Assembly: GCF_036669915.1 (NCBI RefSeq)
Contig: NC_089315.1
Span: 26,506,432-26,570,431, forward strand
Reading direction: 5' to 3'
DNA: 64,000 bases
Source of the DNA: Pocillopora verrucosa
Lineage: Eukaryota; Cnidaria; Anthozoa; Scleractinia; Pocilloporidae
Under the pieces are notes generated by a model that was not told where the DNA came from, ran no database searches, and saw nothing but the letters and a program-made list of their open reading frames with translations. Positions 1 through 11,183 of this stretch are shown piece by piece; position 1 is the stretch's first letter; each line of letters starts with the position of its first letter. The translations under genes were made by a program, and so were the position numbers.

Positions 1-231
1 ATCGGCCAGTAAAAGGTTTACCTCCATTAGAACATCCTCTATTACAAGCTCGTGTTTCTGTCAACTGAGGACACGAGGACCCACCGCATGAAGGATACCT
101 TGATACAGTGCGTGTACGAGTTTGTGTCCCTCCGTTACCACATGGCAGGCTACATGAACTCCACTGCTTGAAAGTAGTGACGGCACAGTTTATTCTTGGG
201 CACCTCCGTCTTCGTCGTCTCCTCCACCCTT
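1..231 (-). CDS. Thrombospondin type-1 repeat protein, rhamnospondin-like (partial exon)
   Basis: Read on the minus strand, this exon encodes one thrombospondin type-1 repeat: WSSCSLPCGNGGTQTRTRT, then a Cys-rich second half (CGGSSC, ACNRGCSNGG). An Arg run (WRRRRRRRC) lies just before the repeat. W-S-x-C-S, C-G-x-G and R-x-R-x-R are the hallmark elements of the fold, whose Trp/Arg ladder is typical of secreted adhesion or matrix proteins. The Arg-rich linker followed by the repeat resembles cnidarian rhamnospondins. The likely acceptor is the AG at 233-232, giving a phase-1 exon start at 231; its pyrimidine tract is poor. The exon runs off the left edge, so the rest of the protein is outside. 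No signal-peptide exon was found upstream (232-3300). Family call is fairly safe, exact orthology is not. Confidence 0.72.
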
Positions 232-3200
232 CTGTTTGGTTGGCCAGCATACTTAAAACCACCAAAATCCATAAATATTTTGACGTCATCCTGACAGGCT
301 TTGATCTAATGCAGGCTGATTATCCAGCTGTCTTGCAAATTGGGAGATGCGAGCACTGAAAAGGTTCCTTATCTGAAATGAATATTTAGAAGACATTATG
401 CTAAAATGCTGGGGATGAAGAAATTTAATTGTGTCTACCGAGTTTCAAAAATGCTTACTCCTGCAAAATTGATTCCCATAAAGCCCAAGTAGCGGCAAGC
501 GGAAGCATAACTGTTTATATGCTTAGAGGCTGTCAGCTGGCGTTCGACGAAAATTGAGGTGGCGGAGTTTCGAATAATGAATAAAGGGAGTAATGAGAGT
601 CAAATCTTAGCAGAGGCAGTTAAAATAAATGGAGCAAGTTTCTAAAGAATCTGTGATGCTGCGTCAGCGGGGGTTATTGCATGATAATTTTGTTTGGCCA
701 CCGTAAAGAGTTTCTCAGTGACGTTTGAGCGGTAGCCTTTCTTAGTCAAAGCTGTGGATTTTATTTAACGCCGAAAGACGTCTTTCTCATGCTGGTCAAG
801 TACATCTAATCACTTCAGAAGCAGTTGAAAGTTCTCTATTGTTTAAAAGAAAATGTGGTGCGCGTGAAACGCACGTGGAATCACTTCCGCCAAACATGAC
901 AGTCCAAGCCGAGCGAAGAGTAGTTAGTAACTGTGCTGCATAAAGCTCTAACGTAACTTCTCAGCCTTCTTCTCAAATTTTGCTGATAAGAATCAATTTC
1001 GATTTCTAATTCAATGGAACAAGAATAAGTCCGTTCTTTTTCGAATGGGCGGATTCAGTGTTACACAGCAAAAGATTTCACTTTCCACTACTGCGCAATG
1101 TACATAGCTACGACCCATTTTAGTGAGGTCAACACAACTTTGGACTTGCTCAACATGTTCGCCTGCATCTGGCTTCTTTCGCAAACAGAAGTTAATAATA
1201 ACCTATGAAATCGTCTGAAAATGAAAAGCCGGTTTAAATTTATTCTAAAAAGCACATAGTATGCTCCAGCTTTCCAAGCGATGAAAGCGAAACTCGATGG
1301 GTCTAGGCTGTCTTAGGCGCGCGTCCTAATAGTTTAGATTGTTTCGGTATAAAGCTTTAAGCGGCGTCTTCAGTTCTTCTGCATATTGCAATGCGGCCTT
1401 ATTTTACACTCTGATATCCATTAGAAACCTCTTCTATCGCAAAAACTGCTTCATCAGCTGTACATGTATATATGTATATATAGTATACTGACTACAACGC
1501 AGCTTTCGGAAACTTCACATATAGATCAAATCATGTCAAGCGAAGCGTTGTATCGTTTATAATTGTGCTTTTAACGATGACAATCATTCTTTGAATTGAT
1601 ATGGTGATTGTGACACTTACCTCAACTGTAAAAAAGTATTCCTTCTCCTCGACTAATGAAACTGATCACGCACGCTGACTGAGATTCTCTACGCCAATTA
1701 ATTAGCCCAGACCTTGTTATGATGTGACAAGCAGCGAATTTTGAATATTTATCAATAACACTTCCTTTTAGCGCGATTCAGCTAAATATCAATCCTTTCA
1801 GATTCCAAAATTTCCTTTCAAGCACAGAAATGCAATAATTAATTTTACATTTCTCAAGAAAATTGACGTATTCGCAGAATGGGAATGTCAGTAAAGAAGC
1901 ACTTGGGCATACGTTTGTTGGCTTGGCTCGTGGTATCTGATCGTGACAGGAACACAAATGTAGCATCTCCATTACGTCATGTCACGCAGATTACGCAAAC
2001 CGGAAAGGCGTAACCCATGTTCCTTCAACGTTTCCTTCAACTCCAATTAATTCAATGTGGAATGTGGCGGAAACAATCGCTTTGGGAGACATATTTTAAT
2101 TCAAGTCTTGAGACTGTTTGGTCTTGAGAGAGAAACACAAATAGGGTTTTAAATGCTCGTCATTTCCGTGCAGGTCGACACAAAGCGAGTATTTCGTCAC
2201 GCAATCTTCGTTTCAACTTCAGCGGAGGGCTGATCAAAAGTCCAAAAATATACCAAAACCCACCAATAATAAGAGATTCAAAGAAAAAAGATCAGCATTT
2301 AACAGTTCAGCGACTGAACTGGTGTAGACACGTAAGGTCTTTTGAGAACCATTTGAAGAGTGCCTAAGAAGGCTTTGAGATCTGGGCCGGGGTGGTTTTG
2401 AGGTGCTAAAACCCCTACTGACGTGGGAAGAGAGGGACTCGGATGCCCCCTGATCTGATTATTTCACAGCTAATGATGGTCTTAATTTTCATATTTCATT
2501 CGATCAAAGAGAGACACTCCCTTTAGTCAAATTGCAAATGAAGAACGAGATCACAACATTTTATAAAATTTTATAAAGAGGGATTGGACTCGGTCGGATC
2601 ATCTGAAATTAAATGCAACCCGTGTCGCCTAGAAATTTTTTTAAAAATTTTTTAAATAGGTACTATATTTATCTGTCGAATATAAAAGTAGTAGTGGTAA
2701 TAATGATGATAATAATAATAATAATAATGATAATGATGATGTTTATAATATAAAAAAAACTGAATTCACATTTTCAAGAGATTATAGACTGTTTATAATC
2801 TTTTGCATATTTCATATCGATCCACAAATAACTCAATACGCAATAAAATGATATTTCCTACTGGATCATCATTCAGACTCTACGAGGGTAAGATGCGATC
2901 GTAGTTTTTCCCTAAAATTACTAATTTGGAAGTGAGTTTTATATTAAAATCTAACCGTTAAAACTGAAGGTATTCAAAGATTCAAATTCAATTATTAAAT
3001 TACTCATAAGAACTGTGATCGTGAGTAGGCTATCCAGCTAAAAATTATTTTCAAAAAAGCGCAAGTTAGCCTCACAATTTTCCTGAGCAAGGCGCTTGAG
3101 GAAAAATGTGCGTATTTTGCCCACCCCACCACCGCAAGAACAGCCACCTGTTCGAAATCGGAAAGCTTTGTAGCCTCGCCCGGAATATTTCAGCCGGCCC

Positions 3201-3307
3201 GCCAGTTTTGTTTTGTTTAAGTCGCAAGGAAACAACGCACATGGTTAGGGCAAAATTTTTCTACGAAATTCATAGACAGCAAATCCGGCATTCTATTACA
3301 AAGCAAG
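232..3307. other. Intergenic stretch, no gene recognised
   Basis: No convincing exon seen on either strand. It holds a short AAT microsatellite around 2700-2735 and a stretch at about 655-720 that recurs at 11760-11915 (see repeat entry). The small ORFs at 1778-1972 and 3038-3235 have no recognisable motif. Confidence 0.5.
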
Positions 3308-6300
3308 ATGCTGGCACATTTCGCACGAGGTAGTTCGGATGTGGATTGGTGTGAATCAAATTATGCCCATGTTACCTTCATCGCTGAATTTTATAACACG
3401 GTAAGGCAAATAGGCGATTTTGAGTTTACAATTGAAAGAGATGTAGGTTCTTAATTGTTTGAAAGCGATCCTAACGTCGCTTCTCTGAATACCATACCAA
3501 GCAAATACGATGTTAACTGAGATATATTTTCAATTCAGGTCAGCAACGCTGTATTCCTAATTCTTCCGCCATTTTTTATGTGAGTACTATTTTTTTTATA
3601 ATCCTTCGTTTGTCGTCCTTCAATCATCTTTGTTTACTGTTATCTCTTAAAATACGTCTTTTCTTCTCGTACCTTTTTTAAGATCACCTGTCGATGTTAT
3701 AATGTTTATTGCTAGGAAATCGTGTGAAATATTTAAGACCGCAAATATTCGACCTTAACTGAAACTAGAATTAGAAAGATCTACTAAATTTGCTGAAGGT
3801 TGCTTGCAGAAAAATGATTTTGCTCTCCTTGCGCTGAGAAAAAATTTCCATATTGACTTAACGTTACTCTCTTGAGAATGTCCACAATGAAACAAGATTA
3901 ATTGTTTTGACTAAATCCAAAGTAAACATTGCCGAAAGATGTAATTTATTCGCAACTGACATGTTGAAGTTTCAGATCGAACGCCCAAACGATAAACTCT
4001 CTGTGAAAAACGACAAGACCCTAATCTTTTATTTCTTCTTATTTCTAGAACGATTTAAAATTGCCAGTGGACTTAATGAAAAAAAAAAAAAAAACAAAAA
4101 GCAAAATAATTTAAAACGAAGGAATAAATACAGATCGTCAGTTTTAAAAGGTATTCAGATTACTCGTGGGTAAAACTTATCAAAACGTAACAGGTAATCG
4201 AAAAGTACCTGGCAACCATGATTAGGAATTTGCATAACATAAAATCTACATGTCTAAGAGTAAGCGTTCAATAATAAAAGAAAAAATTTATAATATGGTG
4301 TCCGTTTCGTGAAACTTAAGTCAGGGAACGAGTAGAAACAATTTCGAAATTTTAATTCCGCTGATTTTTCCTACGAGGGAACAACCCATTACGTGAGTGT
4401 GGGAAATTTTTTTTTCCATGTTGCACGAATTCAGAATAATACCACCTGAAAGTTTCTCAGCGGTAAACAGCTGGGGTTAAAAGCATGTACTGCACACGGA
4501 CTATTTTCATAGTAAGTTACTCAGCGTCTGAAATTTCTGCGTACCGCCAGCGGCACTTTAAAAAGCCGCCAGTTGAATGATAAGCGCATCGAGATCGCTT
4601 CAAAATTGAAAATTGCCGCCCACAAAACGTAGGCGAGAGTTATTAACCGCATTTGAAAATCCGCCGATACAACTTTTTTTTTTGTCCTTGTACGATTCGT
4701 TTATTCGCTGGCGTTCATTATGTGAATAGAAGCGGTTTACTAATTAGTAAACCGCTTCGTGGTCTCTGCCGTATCGGTGTTAAAATTGACATGTTCAGTC
4801 AGGCGGTAAACAACAAAAACAATATAACAGCATCGTGTTTGAGTGTTGAGGTTGCGGTTGAAGTAGCAGGCATGATGCTTTTCTTCTTCGAGATGAAATG
4901 GTTATAGAATAAGAGTGACGTCGAAATGTCCACATATCGACCAGGGAAGGGAGGCGAAACATTAAAAAATTTGCAAAATTGCAATACCATACTGGGCTAA
5001 GGTCGGCGGGAAAAAAAATTGGCAAAAGGAATAATCTTCTTCCAAAGCGTCAGCCACCACTGTTAGGCTGTTGGGGCAATAAATATTTCATTTTCAATTT
5101 AAATTTGTTGTAAACTTTACTGTGTTTGTAATAAATTATGTATGTTGAAGTCAGGTACGACAAATCCCAACGTATAGTGCAAACATGGAAACGTTTTACA
5201 AGGAGTGCGTTAAATCCGCGGAGAAAATAAAAAGCAGATTTATTTGGAAAAACATATGAACGCCTTTAGGCTTTATGTTGCACAACAGTGAGCGTGGGGA
5301 GCAGAAAAGCGCTTGCTTTGCTGAATATTCCCAGTGGGGGATAATTAGAACTTCGCGTCGATCCTTTATTTTCACTGTGTATGAGTGTCTGAAGACTGTT
5401 TCATTTTTTTTTCGTAATGAAAACAAAATTGGAATATAGTTTGACCCCAGACTACGTGTATCTAAAGAAATTCTGTCGGACCTACTTATCTCGCTAAAAC
5501 GAAAAACTAACACAAAAATCAAATTCTCAGCACTCTTCGATTGAAAATTGTCAAACTAAATCCAAAACAAACGATGCAACCAGGAGCCAATCGGAGCAAA
5601 GTTCAACATCACGAAGAGCCAATGGGAACAAATGGAAAACGCACGTGAACACCATCAAGCGCGGGAATATGCCTGATTAGTCACATCACGATTGGTTTCA
5701 AAGCGCGTTTGGATCGAGTGTTGTAAACTAAGAGCCAGAGAAACCACAACTGGAATGCGCGAAATAGTTACATCTCGACTGGTTTTTAAATTAGAGAGCA
5801 TTTCACCACTGGACCAAGTGTCGTTAAATCAAATCCAAAGTAATCACAACAGCTAATCTGACCTGAAAAAAAAACTCAAGTACCAATAAGGGCTCAAAAT
5901 GAAAATAACTAAACTACTTGAGGCGCGGGAAAAGTACGGGTGACCAAGTTGCCCTTTGTTTTAGTTTTGTTACTGATTGGTTGAGTACGTCGCGTGTTTT
6001 CTGGACCAATCACACGACGATTTAGGGCAGAGCTAATACAATTCCCAATTACTTTGGAGAGTGAATCGAAAATTGCTCTAATCCTGTTTTTGATTTGTTG
6101 CAAAATTGGTGCACAATTATTTGACAATGTCCCCTCAAAATTAAAACAACAATTTTGGTATTTTTTAGATACCTGTTTCGTCCGTACTCAAAGCATGTCT
6201 GCTCTGGGATCAATATCGTTTGGGTTTTGTTCGTCGTCATTGGATTGAGTTCAGCCTATTTTCACGCAACACTTAGTCTCGTGGGTCAACTTTTGGATGA

Positions 6301-8536
6301 ACTTGCCATCCTGTGGGTTTTGATGGTAGCACTAGCCTTATGGACACCAAAATGGATGTTAGCTCTCAGTCCGTTTGGAGGAGACAGGTATTTGAACTCT
6401 ACAAGAGGCTAGGGCTGTGAGAAAAAGATATTTTGACACAAATAGCAGTTTTTCTTCTCCATTCCATTTCTTTCTTCTTTCTTTCTATTTTTTTTTTCTA
6501 ATTTTCTTTTGCTTATTTTAGCTCCTACATCAGTACCACCAGAAAACTATTTTTCGTTTTCTACCCATAACGTTTGGGCCATTTCAAACGTGTTAGTTTT
6601 GAATAAACTCTTCCAGCTTGAATGGCCTTGAAGATCTTTCTCTCAAACGCACTCCAGAGAAGTGTTTTTCGCTTTAACCAAAAGTTGTCATCCTGTATAT
6701 ACCTTAAAGTGATCAAATACAGCATAGTGCATTCAGTGAGGAAGTGTGGCATTGTGGCAAAATATGGCTCATTTGAAGTTAAAGTCGCGTAGTTCATAAT
6801 GGTTACGCGATATGTCAACTAATTTTGACATTGATTGCAGTTGTTTCGGCCTCCCACTCCACATTTTAATGCTCCTTCTTTATCTCTCGTTTGCATTTTT
6901 TTTGTGCCGCATCTTCCGGGAAAGTACTGATATATATCATTATGCCGGTTTTGTTTATGCTTAGAGAAACATTCCAGTACGCTGTCCTTGGCTTGTCTTT
7001 GGTTTGTACGTGGTTAGGATTTATCTATCCTGTGGCAAATGCATTCGTTTTGATGGCGTTTGGAGCTCCATTTCTCTTCATGCTGTTTGCTGAACTTAAA
7101 AGGTGACTCATTTGCACAACTGACCGTAATTAACTGATTCAATTTAGCACCATCGTTACAGTAAGTGCCCCTCTGCCCTCTTAAATGAACGTCGAAGCTT
7201 AGTTTAGCACACTCTGCTGTTTCTCAAAAAAGAAATAAGCACCCTGTCCCTAAGAAGTGCCCTGTTTCGAATAAACGCCCTTCTTAGAGGTACCATAAGT
7301 AATTAAGCACCCGGGCGCTAAATTGAATCATTACGGTACATGTGGGATGCTTGACTCCAACAACTAAGAGTATCACCATAAAATTGACCAACAGGTTTCC
7401 TCGAGGCAGATTTAAATGAACACTCGAAAGATTCACTGTCTTTTTTGCTTCTGATTATAACTTTCATTGAGGTTGTTGAAGTGTCTTGCACGGTCACCGA
7501 AAACCGTCTTTAACCCTTTAACCACTAAGAGTGACTGGAATCTAGTTTCTCCTCATTGTATCACAACTGAATCAAACACTAAGAGCATGAGAATAAAGGA
7601 AATGATCAGCGACTAAGGAGGGCTCTTGTTCATGTTAAACAACTTCTCCTTGTCAGCACCTTTTGAAATATGTAGAGAACGGTATGGAGAATATGCAAAC
7701 TGATATTGGGGTATAAAGAATTAAGGACGCTTACTACTAGACGACCTTTACGTGCAAAAAAGGTAAAGGGTGGCATATAGCATGAGGCGACTAGGAGTAT
7801 CTCAACTTCCCCCTGTATGGGTTACCCCCCTGTATTTTAGCAGGCTTCCCTGATAATTGTGGTGCACATATTTATACTCCTGGGTGGAGAGAGAGAGAGA
7901 GAGAGACACGGTGCGAGTAAAATGCATTACCCAGGATCACAGCATATTGACCCAGCCCGGTCTCGAACCCAGACCTCTTGACCAGTGAACACTGCGTCTC
8001 CCCTATGTAAACCTCACAATAGATTTACCAATCATTGATCCTCCATTGATAACATTGATATTCCATTGATCCTCCATCGATAACATAGCTCCTACATTGC
8101 TCCTTCATTGATAACAACCTACTTTTCTTTTAACCTCGCATGCTTGTTTCCTTTCTTTTTTTATTTTAATTTTTTTTATTAATTTTTTTTCAATTCTACC
8201 ATTTTTCTCCCTCTGTATTGCAGATGTAAGGACTTGAAAGTTAAAAGATTAGGATTCGCATGTGTTGGATGGTGGTTTGTCGCTGTAGTTTTCTGGATAA
8301 ATGATCGTGCATTCTGTGACGTATGGCGGTCTGTCTCTTTCCCATACCTTCACTGCGCATGGCATATTCTAATTTTTATTGCATGCTACACTGGTTGCGT
8401 TTTGGGTTCATACTTCTACGCTGCAACAGAGTTTCCTCAATTGCGCCCGGCTTTATCCTTCTGGCCTCGTTGGTCGTGCGAGTGGGGAGTTCCATATGTG
8501 ATGTTGAAGGGAGTGCCAATGGAAGAAAATCCTTGA
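3308..8536 (+). CDS. ACER: Alkaline ceramidase (five exons, complete)
   Basis: Integral-membrane ceramidase that hydrolyses ceramide to sphingosine and a fatty acid in the ER/Golgi at alkaline pH. Exons: 3308-3400, 3539-3579, 6169-6387, 6965-7102, 8224-8536. All junctions are GT-AG and all phases agree, giving 267 residues, the normal family size. The N-terminus has the calcium-site block [16 protein letters not shown]. The zinc ligands expected of the family are present: His in the SAYFHAT segment of exon 3 and the HxxxH pair LHCAWH in exon 5, with the conserved LLDELA Asp between them. Hydrophobic segments match a seven-TM protein. The ATG at 3308 is chosen because it precedes the conserved block by the usual short distance. 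Intron 2 contains a perfect palindrome. The vertebrate paralogue (ACER1/2 versus ACER3) cannot be assigned by eye. Confidence 0.93.
4729..4758. repeat. Perfect 30-bp palindrome in ceramidase intron 2
   Basis: The half GAAGCGGTTTACTAA (4729-4743) is followed immediately by its exact reverse complement (4744-4758), with no loop. It can form a 15-bp cruciform or a two-fold symmetric protein site. Confidence 0.9.
7510..7725 (+). mobile_element. TTAA-ended miniature element, family A copy 1
   Basis: About 215 bp, starting TTAACCCTTTAACC and ending in a decayed form of the reverse complement (GTATAAAGAATTAA). Shared inner blocks include AAGAGTGACTGG, CTTCTCCTTGTCAGC and GGTATGGAGAATATGCA. It has no coding capacity. 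It lies in ceramidase intron 4. Confidence 0.8.
7840..8010 (-). mobile_element. tRNA-derived SINE remnant
   Basis: Read on the minus strand there is a B-box-like GGTTCGAGACC within AGAGGTCTGGGTTCGAGACC, followed by a body that ends in a CT-rich simple repeat (7888-7907 on the plus strand as GA). The A-box half is damaged. It lies in ceramidase intron 4. Confidence 0.6.
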
Positions 8537-8599
8537 CAAAATTCTATTATAGCGAGAACGAACTGGGCTCCAACTTGAAAGCTGCGGGTGAGAAAGACT

Positions 8600-9500
8600 G
8601 TTTGCTGCAAAATACTTTCCGCATTCGTTTCCCGCTCTGGTCTTGTATGTCTAGGAAATGAGAGTCCTATACATGTGCGTTGAGTACAAGGTGGTAACAC
8701 ATGTAGAAGAAAACTTTTGAGAAAATTCTACTCGGCAGAAGACATTATCTTGGGCTCTTATATCTAATCTGCAACTGAGACTCCAAAGCTGCCTCCCGCC
8801 CTGTTCTTGCTGGTATAATGAACAAGGAGTTGCATACATGCACATCGTGTTAAATGCGGTACCATAGAGAAGGAAACTTCTGAACAAAATTCTTCATCAC
8901 AGAAGAAACTGTCCTATGTTCTTGCATCTGAGCTACAACCGAGTATCCATAGGTAAGCCTCGCTCTGTTCCCGCTGGTCTTGCGAATTAGTAGTCCTGTA
9001 CATGATACCCTGGGAAGTAAACTATTGAGAGAAAGCTGTTATTTAGCTGCGGCGAATTTTTCATAGTTAAACCTCGCTCCGTTGCTGCTGGTCGAGCGAA
9101 TGACGAGTCCTATACATGTTTATCACGCTGGGGTTGGTACCACAAAAAAGAAACCTCTGAACAAACTCTAAATGGCAGAAGACACGTTATCCTGAGGACC
9201 GTCTCTCGAACGTCCCAATAGTTCCCGAAAAAGCTTCTTTTTGCTCGCCGTCCCAGCGTTCAAGATCGAGATACAAATTACATTGAAATTCAAGCAATTA
9301 AAAATACCCAGGAACGATTCAAATTGGGCTGTTATTTGAGCTAAAGCAGCACTTCTGTTCCCAAGATACAGGTTTTACAAAATTGGTTTTAAGCCCTTTA
9401 AAGAGTGAAGGGTTTCGAGAAACGAGCCCTCCAAACTCTTATGTTTAAGCTGCCACAGAGTTGCCTCAGTTACGTCCAGCTAAAGTATTACAAACCAGCA
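8600..9500 (+). repeat. Tandem decayed copies of the ceramidase terminal exon
   Basis: The coding end of the ceramidase gene (from CTGCAACAGAGTTTCC at 8422 through the stop into the 3' flank) recurs as diverged units starting near 8605, 8769, 8929, 9046 and 9451. Each begins CTGC/CTGA. Most keep versions of CGCTCTGGTCTTG, GAGTCCTATACATG, GAAAACTTTTGA, AAAATTCT and GGCAGAAGACA in the same order as the parent. Period is about 120-165 bp, except for the gap before the last unit. All have stops and shifts, so none codes. Confidence 0.75.
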
Positions 9501-11183
9501 AGAGAACACAAACCGATGTTGGCGCTTACAAATTGTCGAGCGACACAAACGCTTTTCATGGGCAAGGCAACTTTGTGCGCAGACGAGGTGGATGGATAAT
9601 ATTTCTGCAAACTACATGCGTATACATCTACAGGGTGTAGGCTACTACATTAAAAGAAAAAAGACAAACAAACAAAAAGAAACATTGAAGACAATGGTGG
9701 CTACATCCAGGTTTGAACTATCAAGAGCGCCCATCAAAGGTACCACCATCACGTTGTGGGTGCTGCTCAAAGGAAAAAAAATATTCAAATGTGCGGAGAC
9801 TGTGGGTAGATTGACTAACACATTTTAATTCCACGATATCATTAAATATCATATACACTTCATTAACTAAATTATAATATGTAATTTATATATAAAAAAC
9901 TCTGTGTCGTACTCTTAGATAAATAGGAGGGGTCTTAAAATTTATATCATGTATCGTTTCTCTAAACTCTGAGGCTTTAGTCACGACTCAAACGCTATAA
10001 TGCTCGTCACGATTCAAAGAAATGTGGAAAACATTTTAAGAATGTGAATAAAATTTGGAGATGGTGAGGCAGTGTCATTTTCAGACCCATAAACGCAGTT
10101 CAACATGGCGCAGTAGCTTCGGTCGCCATTAAAATTTAACTACGATATACATATATATCAAGCTTAGTGGTGATCGTTTATCATTAAATGCAATGATAGG
10201 AAAGTTTTACAAATCTGCACTTGTTAATCAAACGCAATGGTAACCGAACGTTATCAAAAACGTTCCACGTTTCATAAAAAAACCCTTCTTGAATTTGTTT
10301 TTGCTCATACGCGTGTGTACTGGAAATCTTAGGTACAACAAAAAGAGCAGCGAGACGAATTCCTCTCCAAATTCTAACGAGTAAGCTGTATATACAAGAT
10401 TGAAACTAGAACCACGTACGGTGCTCCCGTTGAAGAATGTTGAACGTCGAAGGCAGTTGGAGATGTGTATTTCCTTATCCATAGCGCACCTTCTACTCTA
10501 ACAAGAAGAAATATGAGAGTTGGTGTAGGGTTTTGCCATGATAAGCCAGGTTTGCCGAGGTCGAGGTTGTCCAAGCCGGCAATCGCGCCGTCTTATCTTA
10601 TACTCGTGTTCAATTTTGCATTGCATGACAAAAATGGCCATTCGCGTGGTTTTACATTCAATGTTTTAGTCAGGTAACCTTGATACTCTCCAGACTTGGT
10701 GATATATTGAGTGTATGCCACGCCTGCAATAAAACCAGTGAGCACGAATTATTAGCTCGTTACAAAACCGCGCGAACACCCCTATTAAGCTACTGTGCAC
10801 TGTAAATTCGAGATCATCTATGAATTTATGTGCAATAACGACTGAACGGTTTCAGACAAAAAACGGTGATGCGTGAAATTTAGTAATCAACATCCATTTC
10901 CTCTTTTTTTGTTTCTTCACGTCATCTATAGCGTGCACAACTGACAGTTTTGCGTACACTTTAACGCTATGTGTAAACTTCGTGATGAGCAAGAAGGCCG
11001 CAAGGGGCTTTAAAACTAGCCTTCGACCCCAGCCTCTTGCAGCTTTGCCGTTCATCGCTTTAGCGCATAATAAACCGCCAGCGACGCAGAATGCGACATT
11101 TAGATTATGGACACGTTTTGAAACGTCAGATGATCGAAACTATAAATTACGAGCAGTGTACTCATTTTCCAAATTGCACTTAC
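9501..11183. other. Intergenic stretch between ceramidase and TENT2
   Basis: The final coding exon of TENT2 should lie here on the minus strand, but I could not identify it. Several antisense ORFs of 60-85 codons (for example 10228-10482 and 10852-11055) show no family signature. Confidence 0.4.
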
